Positions 9,406 through 18,435 of a stretch of DNA of 64,000 bases are shown in pieces. The notes under the pieces were generated by a model. It was not told the DNA's origin, made no database searches, and saw only the letters and a list, made by a program, of their open reading frames with translations. Origin of the DNA: Hydrogenophilales bacterium 28-61-23 (GTDB lineage Bacteria; Pseudomonadota; Gammaproteobacteria; Burkholderiales; Thiobacillaceae). The translations under genes were made by a program, and so were the position numbers. The stretch lies in the NCBI GenBank assembly GCA_002281555.1, contig NCGJ01000004.1, forward strand, positions 124,001 to 188,000, given 5' to 3'. Every line of letters starts with the position of its first letter. Position 1 is the stretch's first letter.

Positions 9406-10584
9406 CTAAGACTTCGGCCATTTGTGTTTTGCGAGCACCTTTTCATCAACATCGGCCCCCCACCCCGGAACCGTCGTAATCTTGAATGAACCGTTCTCGA
9501 TGACTGGCGACGCGGTGAACAACTCATCGCGCCATGGCACGTCATCGACATCGACTTCGGCGATGCGAAGGTTGGGCACAACCGCACAAAGCTGCATGCT
9601 GATCAGCGTTGACAAATGGCCATTGTAGTTATGAGGGCAAATATTCATCTCGTGAAGCTCGGCCATATCGGCAATTCGTTTGGACTCGGTGAAGCCGTTC
9701 CAGATCACGTCGATTGCCGCCGTATCCATCGCGTGGCGTATGAAATACGGTTGATACTGCCGGACGCCGTACAGATTTTCGCAAGAGGTGATCGGGATGC
9801 GAATCGAATCCTTGATTTGGCGCAATGCCTCGGCATCGTAGCTGTCTATTTCCAGCCAGGACAGGTCGTACTGCTCCAACAAGCGACCTATCTTGATGTA
9901 ACCGTCGGTCTTGAAATTGAAATTCAGGTCGAGCGCGATCCCGATATCACCGCCGACCGCCGACCGAAGCGCACCGACCCATTGGTCTATGGCTTTCAAT
10001 ATGGTCGAATCGGCGTTCAGCTCAGGGCCTCCGGCACTCTTGAAAAAGCCTGGCATGTAAACGTGAGGATTACTCCCGAGAATAGCGATGTTGGTCTTCA
10101 ATGTTTTGAAACCGGAGGCTTTGACTTCGTGGCCGAATTCCTCGACGTCGCCGATGGTGGCGATTTGTGGCTTCTGCACCAATTGCCATGCGCGAACCCG
10201 GCTAGTCCCACAATGAGACCAATAAAGCGGAATGGTCTCCCTGATGGCGCCACCCAACAGCTCGTACACGGGAACGCCCAGGGCTTTCGCCTTGATGTCC
10301 CAAAGCGCATTCTCGATACCGCCAATGGCCTTCTGGATGATGGATCCCGGACTCTGCCTTGTCCTTGAATGCATATCGGAAAGCAGTTTCCCGATCCTCC
10401 TTGGGTCTTGTCCGACCAAGAGCGGCGACAGATCCCGAACGACACCTTCCATGCCCAGCGGTGAGCCATGAGAATCGGTACATTCGCTCCAGCCGACCAG
10501 TCCGTCGTCTGTCGTTACCTTTACAAACGACCACGGACGCCATCCGGCATCCGCATGAAACATCTCGACTTTTGCAAGCTTCAT
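9406..10584 (-). CDS. enolase-superfamily sugar-acid dehydratase (MR/MLE, GalD-like)
   Basis: 392 residues with the mandelate racemase capping domain (1-125) and barrel. Likely Mg ligands are the Asp in GIALDLNFN near 214, the Glu in WLEIDSYD near 241 and the Glu in TSCENLYG near 268. The general-base His is plausibly in NICPHNYNGHL near 318. This resembles acid-sugar dehydratases such as galactonate dehydratase, which turn an aldonate into a 2-keto-3-deoxy acid. The start at 10584 has CAGGG 8 bases upstream. With an aldehyde dehydrogenase before it and a ketoacid reductase after it, a three-step conversion of a sugar aldehyde can be inferred, but the substrate is unknown. Confidence 0.8.
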   Translation of the reverse strand: MKLAKVEMFHADAGWRPWSFVKVTTDDGLVGWSECTDSHGSPLGMEGVVRDLSPLLVGQDPRRIGKLLSDMHSRTRQSPGSIIQKAIGGIENALWDIKAKALGVPVYELLGGAIRETIPLYWSHCGTSRVRAWQLVQKPQIATIGDVEEFGHEVKASGFKTLKTNIAILGSNPHVYMPGFFKSAGGPELNADSTILKAIDQWVGALRSAVGGDIGIALDLNFNFKTDGYIKIGRLLEQYDLSWLEIDSYDAEALRQIKDSIRIPITSCENLYGVRQYQPYFIRHAMDTAAIDVIWNGFTESKRIADMAELHEMNICPHNYNGHLSTLISMQLCAVVPNLRIAEVDVDDVPWRDELFTASPVIENGSFKITTVPGWGADVDEKVLAKHKWPKS

Positions 10585-10600
10585 CGAATTACCCTGACCA

Positions 10601-12103
10601 TCAAGAATGCCCGCCGTCGATCTGCCGTACCGGCCCGTTCAATTCACTTTCCCTGACCAGGAAAGAAATATTCTTCAATTCGGAATAGACGTCGAGCGCC
10701 TCGACACCGGGCTCGCGGGTTCCATTGCCTGACGCGCCAAATCCGCCAAAAGGCATGTGTGGCTCGCTACCGTAAGTTCCGATGTTGACATTCACGACAC
10801 CGGCCTTCACTTTCTGGGCAAACCACATCGCGCGATCGACGCTACGAGTATGGATCGCGGCCGTGAGGCCATACTCCGAACTGTTCGAAATCCGAAGTGC
10901 GTCCTGAAGGTCAACAGCCTCATGCAAGGTCGCGACCGGCCCGAATATCTCACGGCAGGACAATTCTGCATCGCCGCCCAATCCGTCAATGATCGTGGGC
11001 TCGATGTAATAGCCTCGGTCAAGCCGCGAATCGGCCGGCACCGATCCACCGCAGAGCATCCTGCCACCATCATCGGATACCGCCTTGGCGATCGCATCAA
11101 GAATCGCCGTGTGCTGCCGCCGGTTGATGACCGGCCCCAGATCGCACCCGAAATCAATGCCCAGCTTGAGACTCTTTGTTTTCGCCACGAAACGTTCGCG
11201 AAACTCGGAATAGACCGCCTTGTAAACAACGATTCGACTCCCCGCCGCACAGCGCTGACCAGCATTACTGAACGCCGACAGGGCTGCCCAATGAACCGCC
11301 TGATCAAGATCGGCATCGTCGCAGACGACGAAAGAATTTTTCCCGCCAAGCTCAAGCGAGACGCGCGCCAACCGCTTGCCCGCCACTTCGGCAATCCACC
11401 GTCCGACCGGTGTCGAACCGGTAAAACTGATGACACTGACGCGTGCATCCTGAACCAGTGCCGAACCTGCCGGCTGACCGGCACCCTGTATAACGTTGAA
11501 TACACCGGGTGGCAGACCCGCATCGCGCGTCAGTTCGGCAAACAATAGTGCGATGCGCGGAGCATCCTCAGCAGCCTTGAGTACCACCGTATTTCCGCAT
11601 ATCAGTGCCGGAAATGACTTCCAGGCAATATTCGCAATTGGCGTATTGGCTGGAACAATTAGCCCCGCCACGCCTCTGGGCTGCCGCACTGTGTGACTGT
11701 ATTTCCCGGGCATACCGGATGTCAGCGACCGTCCATAGAGGCGCATGCCCTCGCCGGCGAAATACTCGCCCAGCAGGATCGCCCCTCCCACCTCGCCTTT
11801 GGCATCTTGCGGTGGCTTGCCGGTTTCCTCGGCGATGCAGTGCGCAAGGTCGTCGGATCGACGCTTCATTTCGCTGACGAGCACCGATAACAATTGACCA
11901 CGCCTGACCGGCGTCAAGGCGCTCCAGCCCTCAAATGCATCGACTGCGGCGCATATCGCCTGATCGACGTCGTCCGCCGTAGATGCCGCAACACGCGAAA
12001 GCAGAGAGTCATTGTGCGGATTGAATTTGTCTAGCCATGCCCCGCCCATGGGCGTGTGGCTCTCGCCATTGATCCAGTTTGGAATCTGCGCAATGTTGTT
12101 CAT
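10601..12103 (-). CDS. NAD(P)-dependent aldehyde dehydrogenase
   Basis: 500 residues, full family length. The catalytic Glu lies in LELGGKNS near 265 and the catalytic Cys in NAGQRCAAGSR near 299; the cofactor loop FTGSTPVGR is near 240. It oxidises an aldehyde to an acid in the cytoplasm. The gene starts 2 bases after the SDR stop and is followed by the dehydratase gene 16 bases later, so it sits firmly within the glycan operon. Aldehyde dehydrogenases are not part of known nonulosonic acid pathways. A sugar or deoxysugar aldehyde is a reasonable guess for its substrate. Confidence 0.88.
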   Translation of the reverse strand: MNNIAQIPNWINGESHTPMGGAWLDKFNPHNDSLLSRVAASTADDVDQAICAAVDAFEGWSALTPVRRGQLLSVLVSEMKRRSDDLAHCIAEETGKPPQDAKGEVGGAILLGEYFAGEGMRLYGRSLTSGMPGKYSHTVRQPRGVAGLIVPANTPIANIAWKSFPALICGNTVVLKAAEDAPRIALLFAELTRDAGLPPGVFNVIQGAGQPAGSALVQDARVSVISFTGSTPVGRWIAEVAGKRLARVSLELGGKNSFVVCDDADLDQAVHWAALSAFSNAGQRCAAGSRIVVYKAVYSEFRERFVAKTKSLKLGIDFGCDLGPVINRRQHTAILDAIAKAVSDDGGRMLCGGSVPADSRLDRGYYIEPTIIDGLGGDAELSCREIFGPVATLHEAVDLQDALRISNSSEYGLTAAIHTRSVDRAMWFAQKVKAGVVNVNIGTYGSEPHMPFGGFGASGNGTREPGVEALDVYSELKNISFLVRESELNGPVRQIDGGHS

Positions 12104-12105
12104 GT

Positions 12106-12918
12106 TTAGATCGCCGTCCAGCCGCCATCGATGACGAGATTGGTGCCTGTCATGTAGCGCGAAGCCGGGCTGGCAAGGAAAACGACCGAGCCGTTGTATT
12201 CATCGACATTAGCCATGCGCCCCACCGGAATGCGCCCACAGTAGACATCGAGGAAGGCCTGTTCCTGATTGTTGAAAACACCGGCGATCGTCAGCGAATT
12301 CACACGCACATTCTTTTTCGCCCAATAGACAGCGAGGTAACGGGTCAAATTAAGGATGCCGGATTTGGATGCCGAATAAGCCACTGGCTTGTAGAAAACT
12401 TCACCCCGCTTGCGCCGGTATTCGTAAAGATTCTGGTCTGGCGAGACCACTCCATAGATCGACGCAATATTGATGATCGAACCCCCGCGTGCCTTGGCCA
12501 TCTCCGCGCCGAAGACCTGGCAGCAGAGATAAACCCCCTTAAGATTGACATCGATCACCTTGTCCCAAGACGCTTCCGGGTAGTCTTCGAACGGCCCATT
12601 TTCTTCTGGCGGCGCGGAGGGTGGCGAATCAATCGCCGCGTTGTTGATCAAGACGGTCGGGGTGCCGAACTTACTTACGACTTCGCTCAATGCCTTCTGC
12701 AAAGAGGACTTGGAGGTAACGTCAGACGTGCAAAACAGGTAGTTGTCCGGGTACTGCGCCGCAATCGCGTCGCTTCCGGCAGATGGCCTGACATCCAGGC
12801 CGACCACGCGCGACCCACGCTCCAGGAAGGCCTTGGCGTATTCGCCACCCAATTGACCAGCGACGCCAGTAATCAGCACGACTTCCCCACCGACATCAAA
12901 AAGCGCATCTTTACTCAT
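12106..12918 (-). CDS. short-chain dehydrogenase/reductase, PtmA-like (module A)
   Basis: 270 residues. Rossmann motif TGVAGQLG near residue 17, NNAA near 93, catalytic Ser in NIASIYG and Tyr/Lys in YSASKSG near 184. ATG at 12918 overlaps the HAD gene stop as ATGA and gives the normal N-terminus; a GTG further up lies inside that gene. The C-terminal pattern (FLDVYCGR ... YMTGTNLVIDGG) closely parallels the second SDR at 16245-17024, so the two are paralogues serving the two modules. The resemblance to PtmA of the Campylobacter legionaminic locus is by recall. The reaction is unknown. Confidence 0.82.
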   Translation of the reverse strand: MSKDALFDVGGEVVLITGVAGQLGGEYAKAFLERGSRVVGLDVRPSAGSDAIAAQYPDNYLFCTSDVTSKSSLQKALSEVVSKFGTPTVLINNAAIDSPPSAPPEENGPFEDYPEASWDKVIDVNLKGVYLCCQVFGAEMAKARGGSIINIASIYGVVSPDQNLYEYRRKRGEVFYKPVAYSASKSGILNLTRYLAVYWAKKNVRVNSLTIAGVFNNQEQAFLDVYCGRIPVGRMANVDEYNGSVVFLASPASRYMTGTNLVIDGGWTAI

Positions 12919-13424
12919 TGCGTTTGTTCCACACTGGCGCCATTTCTGGCGTGAAAAATGAGATCGCACACCTCACGCACCGCGCCAAAGCCACCGGGCT
13001 TTTCGGTACGGTGCAGTACATGCGGGTAAATTTCGGGGTACGCATCGGCAACCGCCACCGGCACACCGATCGCCTGGAACGCCGGAATATCGTTGATGTC
13101 GTTGCCGACGAACACGGTAAGCGCGGGCGCGACTCCGAGCTCACCGCAGATTTCCAGAATCGCGGCGGCCTTGTCCTCAACCCCCTGCTTGCAGGGCAAC
13201 TTCAGCTTATTGGCCCTGACCGTAACAACCGGGTTCACCTCCGTCGAGACGATGAAAGCCTTGACCCCGATGTTTCGTAACCTTGACAGCCCCAGCCCGT
13301 CACTGCGCCAGCAGCGCACAGACTCGACACCATCCTGGCTCACATAAACGGTATTGTCAGTGAATACGCCGTCAAAATCGAAGACTATCAACTGAACGGA
13401 GGCCAGAGTACTTTGACTGATCAT
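12915..13424 (-). CDS. KdsC-like HAD phosphatase
   Basis: 169 residues of the C0 HAD type: nucleophile motif DFDGVFTDN at residues 16-24, Thr/Ser region IVSTE near 60 and the acidic FVGNDINDIP near 104. The family dephosphorylates Kdo-8-phosphate, Kdn-9-phosphate or acylneuraminate-9-phosphate. Sitting directly beside a NeuB-family synthase, it implies that the synthase makes a phosphorylated nonulosonate which this enzyme hydrolyses before CMP activation. The ATG at 13424 has GGAGG touching it and AAGG further up; ATG at 13451, overlapping the synthase gene, is the alternative. It overlaps the SDR start by four bases. Confidence 0.85.
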   Translation of the reverse strand: MISQSTLASVQLIVFDFDGVFTDNTVYVSQDGVESVRCWRSDGLGLSRLRNIGVKAFIVSTEVNPVVTVRANKLKLPCKQGVEDKAAAILEICGELGVAPALTVFVGNDINDIPAFQAIGVPVAVADAYPEIYPHVLHRTEKPGGFGAVREVCDLIFHARNGASVEQTQ

Positions 13425-13431
13425 CCTCCGA

Positions 13432-14463
13432 TCAACCTTCGAGATCGGCATACTGAAGCGGATCGCCTTGGGCGATATCCCTCTTCGCGATACGACCGAT
13501 CACATGGTTTGACTCACGCACCGGTATGTATTGCGCATTGAAGATGCGTCCCGAAAGATTCTGCAAAGTAAGCAGCTCCCCTGCCTGAATATCCACATAG
13601 GCAACCAATGATTTTCCAAGCTTCTTGAAAACGTACTCATTGCCAAGGTCATCATTTGGCTTAGCTGGCAACATGTGGCCTACACGCTTGATATCACGCA
13701 CAAATTTGCGAAAGCCTTCCGGCTCAAGCGCAAAACTGTGGTCTGTTCCTTTCCACGCACGGTTCAATGTAACGTGCTTCTCGAAAACTCGAGCTCCTTT
13801 CAAATACGCCACCGGGCCGGACAAAATTCCATTGAAATGGTCGGAAGAGCCGATCACGCAGTCCGGAAACTCCCTGATAAGCAATTCGATGTTGTCCAAA
13901 CCAAGGCGGTTGTACTCGCACGGATACTCAGACACACAATGCAGAATCGCCACCTCATCATGATGCGAAAGCAAGACTTCCACGCTCGACCTGATCTGTT
14001 CAATTTTTCCGCCCCCGACACTCATGACGACGGGCTTACCCAAACTCGCAATGCGGTGGATCAACGGCAGATTCCCCAGATCGAAAGAGGCGATCTTCAG
14101 AATATCGGCATCTATTTGTTTGAGCACCTCAAGACTGGGTTCATCGAACGGGGTCGACATGAACTTGACGCCATATTTGACGCAGTCCGCTTTTAGGATG
14201 GGCAACCACTCCGGTTTGAGTTCGAGCTTCTCCCTGTGCAGACCATAGGTTTCAGCGAATGCATTCTCGCTAAAGTAAGAAGCCTCATAGGCATCGCGAG
14301 AAAATAGATACTTGTTGTCGCGCGTTTGAAATTTGACGGCATCCGCCCCTTCAAAAGCGAAGATACGTATGTATTCACGCGCAATATCCAAATCACCTTG
14401 GTGGTTTTGGCCAACCTCTGCAATCACGAAAGCGGTATCGCCCAATTCTTGCTTACTGAACAT
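13432..14463 (-). CDS. NeuB-family nonulosonate (phosphate) synthase, module A
   Basis: 343 residues: a TIM-barrel PEP-condensing domain (about 10-265) and a C-terminal SAF/antifreeze-like domain (about 275-340). Family markers are AEVGQNHQGD near 15, the KFQTRDN region near 44, KIASFDLGNLP near 122 and EKHVTLNRAWKGTDH near 224. The enzyme condenses phosphoenolpyruvate with an N-acylmannosamine-like or mannose-like sugar. Because a KdsC-like phosphatase follows it, the Neu5Ac-9-P/Kdn-9-P style with a 6-phosphate sugar acceptor is favoured over direct Neu5Ac synthesis. It is clearly distinct from the LegI-type synthase at 25844-26845. The start has AGAGG eight bases upstream. Confidence 0.88.
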   Translation of the reverse strand: MFSKQELGDTAFVIAEVGQNHQGDLDIAREYIRIFAFEGADAVKFQTRDNKYLFSRDAYEASYFSENAFAETYGLHREKLELKPEWLPILKADCVKYGVKFMSTPFDEPSLEVLKQIDADILKIASFDLGNLPLIHRIASLGKPVVMSVGGGKIEQIRSSVEVLLSHHDEVAILHCVSEYPCEYNRLGLDNIELLIREFPDCVIGSSDHFNGILSGPVAYLKGARVFEKHVTLNRAWKGTDHSFALEPEGFRKFVRDIKRVGHMLPAKPNDDLGNEYVFKKLGKSLVAYVDIQAGELLTLQNLSGRIFNAQYIPVRESNHVIGRIAKRDIAQGDPLQYADLEG

Positions 14464-14464
14464 C

Positions 14465-16261
14465 TCAACACACCTCTACATTTATTGCCTGACTTTGCAA
14501 GCCACTACCCGCAACTTCGCCCACACACCCCTGCTCTACAAGCCGCCCCTTTTCGATACGAACCACCCAGTCACAATGTTGAATTGTTGTGAGTCGATGG
14601 GCAACGATTAAGATCGTCTTGTAGCCATGCAAGGCACCCACGGCGTCAATTATTCCCTTCTCCGTAGCCACATCCAGCGAACTCGTTGCCTCGTCCAGAA
14701 CCAGTACTGGTGGGTCATGGTACAAGGCCCTGGCGATACCGATCCGCTGCCGCTGCCCTCCGGACAATCGAACACCCCGCTCGCCCACAACCGTATCCAG
14801 ACCCTCGGGCAGGTCGGCGATGAACGATTCCAGTTGAGCGGCGTGTATGGCACGGGCCACTGCCAGTTCATCAATCTGATCGTCTGGCACGCCAAATGCC
14901 ACGTTCCGGCGCAGCGTGTCATCCGTCAGATAGATCGACTGCGAAACATAGCCGATCAAACGTTGCCAGCCACGTAAGTTGCCTCGAATATCGACGCCAT
15001 CGACGACGATCGCACCATTATCAGGAACAAGCAGTCCTATCATGATGTCGACCAAAGTACTCTTGCCGGCCCCGCTGCCACCGACGAACCCCACCGACAT
15101 CCCTTTCCGAATGGTCAGACTGACGTCTTGAAGAGACTCCAGGCTAGCCCCCGGATACCGGAATGACACCTTGTCCAGGACGATCGAATGTTCGAACTCA
15201 AATGAGCCCGACTCCGTCGGATTCTGTGTGTTTTCAATAAGCTTCAGCTCACTGTGTAACGTGTCGATGACGGGCAGGGTGAACCGAATCGCCTGCAGAC
15301 CATCAAGAATCCTATTAACCGATGGCATCAATCGAAATGCGGCTGCGGCGAACAAACCCAGGGTCGGCAGCAGAAGTTCAACCGGTTTGCCGCGCTCAAG
15401 CATGACGATAACGAGGCCCACCAAACCGGCTATGGACAATAGCTCGAGCCACAACCTCGGAATAGCCTTGAACGCAACCCGCCTTTGCGTCACCTTCGCA
15501 CTGCCCAGGGTATGCAATGAATACTGGGAGAGGAAATACTGCTCACGCCCGGATAGCTTCACATCCTTCACGCCATTCAGACCCTGCTGAAGGTGCTGCA
15601 TCCGGAAGTTCTCGTGGAACTGCCGTTTCTGGCCCCATACGAGAATCCGCCTTCTCACAAACTTGTTCAAACCCCAACCGGCGACACCAAGAACTCCGAC
15701 GACCAAAATGGCACCGATTGGCTCGATCGCGATCAGCAATACCGATATGCCCACCAAAACGAATATCTCGGCAACCAGCAACAAACCTTGCTGGACAACC
15801 TGAGTTAAATCGCTAACCAATGTCGTCGCATTCCTGAGCAGATGCGCAGAGTTTCTCTGCAAGTGGAAAGTGTATGGCTGATGAAGATAGCCTTGAAACA
15901 GCCGTTGCGAACAAGCCACTTCCAAGTCGAATACAAACTTTGACTGTCGCCACACCAAGTAACCAAGAAAAAACGCCTTGAGTGTATAGACAACCAGCAA
16001 AGCGACCATTCCGATCACAACCAATTGCTCACGACTTGGATTACCTATCCGATCAAGGTAGGGAGAAAGCAGTGACGCCGACTGCATAACATCCGGCTGA
16101 GTCATCAGCGCCAACGCCGGGATTACCAGTCCAATTCCCAGTGTTTCCAGCAGCATGCCGATCAACATCATCACACCAAGAAATACAGCTGCCCGCCGCT
16201 GCGACGGAGTCAGAAATTGCCAAAGCTTCAATGTTGTCGAGGATTTAAAGGGAAAAACCAT
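14465..16261 (-). CDS. ABC transporter with fused membrane and ATPase domains (PglK/MsbA-like)
   Basis: 598 residues. The N-terminal half has about five or six hydrophobic membrane segments (near 25-55, 80-105, 160-205, 265-310). The ATPase half carries Walker A GGSGAGKSTL near 391, the LSGGQRQRIGIARAL signature near 501 and Walker B VLVLDEATSSLD. Half-transporters of this type dimerise and flip lipid-linked glycans (PglK) or lipid A (MsbA). Its position between the two nonulosonate modules makes a role in moving the glycan across the inner membrane likely; no Wzx-type flippase is visible here. ATG at 16261 overlaps the SDR gene by 17 bases; a TTG at 16267 is possible. Confidence 0.87.
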   Translation of the reverse strand: MVFPFKSSTTLKLWQFLTPSQRRAAVFLGVMMLIGMLLETLGIGLVIPALALMTQPDVMQSASLLSPYLDRIGNPSREQLVVIGMVALLVVYTLKAFFLGYLVWRQSKFVFDLEVACSQRLFQGYLHQPYTFHLQRNSAHLLRNATTLVSDLTQVVQQGLLLVAEIFVLVGISVLLIAIEPIGAILVVGVLGVAGWGLNKFVRRRILVWGQKRQFHENFRMQHLQQGLNGVKDVKLSGREQYFLSQYSLHTLGSAKVTQRRVAFKAIPRLWLELLSIAGLVGLVIVMLERGKPVELLLPTLGLFAAAAFRLMPSVNRILDGLQAIRFTLPVIDTLHSELKLIENTQNPTESGSFEFEHSIVLDKVSFRYPGASLESLQDVSLTIRKGMSVGFVGGSGAGKSTLVDIMIGLLVPDNGAIVVDGVDIRGNLRGWQRLIGYVSQSIYLTDDTLRRNVAFGVPDDQIDELAVARAIHAAQLESFIADLPEGLDTVVGERGVRLSGGQRQRIGIARALYHDPPVLVLDEATSSLDVATEKGIIDAVGALHGYKTILIVAHRLTTIQHCDWVVRIEKGRLVEQGCVGEVAGSGLQSQAINVEVC

Positions 16262-17024
16262 CGTCAACCAGGAGATTCTGCCCCGTCATGTATTTCGATT
16301 CATCAGACAACAGAAACAATAGTGCACCAAGATTATCCTCGGGCGTCAGCATGCCCTTGGACGCACAATGCCCGTTGTAGGCGTCCAGGAAGGCAGTTGG
16401 CTGCCCCGCCAGAATGCCGCCAGGACTCAAACAATTGACCCGAATGCCCGTTCCCTTGAAATACTGGGCAAAGTAGCGCGTCAGTTGAACGATCGCCGAC
16501 TTGATTGCCGCATACTCAACCGGCATGGTCATCGGTGTACCCTGGTAAACCTCGAAACGGGGCGTCATCGTGGCGTAGATCGAGGCCATATTGACGAGAT
16601 TGCCACCTCCCTGCGCCTTGAATGCCAGACAAAACTGCTGAGCGACCAGAAAATAGCCGCCAAGATGCATATCCACGTTCTCGCAGAAGTCTGCGTAGGT
16701 CACGTCCTCAAGCTTGCGGCCATAATTTTTATTACGCGGATAAGCGTTGTTGACCACCGCATCGATCCGACCATGCCGCTTTTGCGTATCCGAAATCAGG
16801 GCGCAGATTGAATCCTTGCTGGTGATGTCGAGCCGAGCCGCCTCGATCCGGCCGGGGCAATCCCGACCAAGCTCTCTCGTCAGTCGCTCAGCCGCATCAA
16901 AATCGATATCAGCTGCCACGGCAATACCGCCGTTTTCGGCAATACCCCGCACGAAACACTGACCGATTAAGCCGGCCCCACCGGTGACAACTACCACCTT
17001 TTCTTTAAGAGAAAGCAATTTCAT
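16245..17024 (-). CDS. short-chain dehydrogenase/reductase, PtmA-like (module B)
   Basis: 259 residues. TGGAGLIG near residue 14 binds NAD(P); NNAYPRNKNYGR near 91, the Ser in NMASIYA and Tyr/Lys in YAAIKSA near 171 form the active site. The gene begins directly after the acetyltransferase stop with no spacer. Like its paralogue at 12106-12918 it ends in a conserved FLDAYNGHC ... YMTGQNLLVDDG pattern. PtmA homologues accompany CMP-legionaminate synthetase genes in Campylobacter flagellin loci, but their exact step is not settled. A redox or epimerisation step on the sugar is likely. Confidence 0.82.
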   Translation of the reverse strand: MKLLSLKEKVVVVTGGAGLIGQCFVRGIAENGGIAVAADIDFDAAERLTRELGRDCPGRIEAARLDITSKDSICALISDTQKRHGRIDAVVNNAYPRNKNYGRKLEDVTYADFCENVDMHLGGYFLVAQQFCLAFKAQGGGNLVNMASIYATMTPRFEVYQGTPMTMPVEYAAIKSAIVQLTRYFAQYFKGTGIRVNCLSPGGILAGQPTAFLDAYNGHCASKGMLTPEDNLGALLFLLSDESKYMTGQNLLVDDGFSL

Positions 17025-17591
17025 TTAATCTATTCCTATTCGCTTTAGCACTTTAGCCGGATTGCCGGCCACTACCGTGAACTCCAAAACATCCCGAGTG
17101 ACTATCGATCCCGCACCAACAACGGCATTCTTTCCTATGGTGACGCCAGGAAGAATGATTGCGCCCGCTCCAATCCATGCCCCACTTTTTACGACAATCG
17201 AATCTTCCGACGTTGGTGGCGGATAGCCTTGGAGAATAATCGGCATTGTCACATCGGAAAACGCATGATTATTCGTATAAAAATGAACCCCGGGGCCAAT
17301 GAGAACATCGTCCTCTATAACGATACCGCCGCCACCCGGTGCCGGGTCAGCGAACAGAAAGGTACATGGCCTGATAACAACATTGTCCCCAATCTCAATC
17401 TTTGAACAGCATTCGGCATATGCACCAGGTCTGAAATCGGCCCCCTCTCCGAATCGTTGAAATTTTTCTTTACATAGAGCCTTCATGGTGCTCTTGAAAT
17501 ATAGACGCCAATGCGTAGCCAGCATGTCCGGACCAATACGATCGGCATCTCGCCAAAATTTAATTCGCTGCAGTATCTCGTGAAGATTCAT
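17025..17591 (-). CDS. hexapeptide-repeat acetyltransferase (WbbJ/LacA type)
   Basis: 188 residues with left-handed beta-helix repeats from about residue 65 onward (ENDV-like IEIGDNVVI, IVIEDDVLIGPG, ITIG-like VTIGKNAVVGAG). The active-site His is plausibly in TNNHAFSD near 105. Such enzymes O-acetylate sugars with acetyl-CoA; N-acetylation of an amino sugar is also possible, and then it could replace the missing LegH step of module B. The start at 17591 has GAGAG about 10 bases upstream. The 145 bases before it hold no gene. The gene is richer in A+T than the housekeeping part of the window. Confidence 0.8.
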   Translation of the reverse strand: MNLHEILQRIKFWRDADRIGPDMLATHWRLYFKSTMKALCKEKFQRFGEGADFRPGAYAECCSKIEIGDNVVIRPCTFLFADPAPGGGGIVIEDDVLIGPGVHFYTNNHAFSDVTMPIILQGYPPPTSEDSIVVKSGAWIGAGAIILPGVTIGKNAVVGAGSIVTRDVLEFTVVAGNPAKVLKRIGID

Positions 17592-17736
17592 CCAGAAAGT
17601 TCTCTCAAAGCAGTCGCCCAAGTAGCTGCTGATTTAACTGCCATCCCATGCAAGATGGAGTGACAAAAAACAAATCAATCGCCCCCCCAAGGAGTCTAGG
17701 CATTAATGACGACAAACCAGACAGAAGCGCTAGTAC

Positions 17737-18435
17737 TCAGGCGTCGTGATGGCCCAATATGCATTCAGCTATCTGAAAGTCCAACAACGTATCTATATCG
17801 ATAGAACGCCTTACCGGAACGTGTACCGCATGGACACGGCCTTGAAACATAGAATCGTTGCTGAGAACAAACTCGGGCCGGAGAACATACGCAACCGTCG
17901 CAATATCGAATACAACCGGAGAGTCTTGGCGTCTTGCTATCGATACCGGCGGTGGCATAACCAAGCCAACTGTTTCGTCGTCATTAAGTTTGACCATATT
18001 GAAATAGGGGCTGCGATGGGCATCCGTCACAGTGATCACGACATCCGAATGACCAATTTCGTATTCGTCCAAACAGTTTTCGATATCAATCGGCTGCCGG
18101 AGTGGCGCTGTCGTAGGCACCGAGACCATTGCCTCCGGCAAAACGCCATCCGTACTCAGCAAATAGTTGAGCGCATGCCGCCATGCCAACCATTCCGGGC
18201 TATCGTCGCGCGCCAGGTCCGCCGGGCGAATAAATGGAACTTCCGCACCATATTGACGCGCCACGGCAGCGATTTCTTCCGAATCGGTCGAGACTATTAC
18301 CCGCTCGATGCGCGGCACCGCGCATGCATGCTCAATCGACCAGGCAATCAACGGTTTCCCCGCCAAGGGACGTATATTCTTGCCTGGCAAGCCCTTCGAC
18401 CCTCCTCGTGCGAAGATGAACGCCACGGTTTTCAT
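17737..18435 (-). CDS. CMP-nonulosonate cytidylyltransferase, module B (LegF/PtmB-like)
   Basis: 232 residues with the N-terminal CTP-binding motif RGGSKGLPGKNIRPLAGKPL at about 10-29 and PTTAPLRQPIDIENC near 104. The reaction is CTP plus a nonulosonic acid to the CMP-sugar donor. ATG at 18435 overlaps the oxidoreductase stop (ATGA) and has AAGGAG five bases upstream, a very good site. The pairing with a PtmA-like SDR, a PtmE-like nucleotidyltransferase and Leg-type enzymes makes CMP-legionaminate-type synthetase the best guess. It is a paralogue of the copy at 7735-8463. Confidence 0.88.
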   Translation of the reverse strand: MKTVAFIFARGGSKGLPGKNIRPLAGKPLIAWSIEHACAVPRIERVIVSTDSEEIAAVARQYGAEVPFIRPADLARDDSPEWLAWRHALNYLLSTDGVLPEAMVSVPTTAPLRQPIDIENCLDEYEIGHSDVVITVTDAHRSPYFNMVKLNDDETVGLVMPPPVSIARRQDSPVVFDIATVAYVLRPEFVLSNDSMFQGRVHAVHVPVRRSIDIDTLLDFQIAECILGHHDA

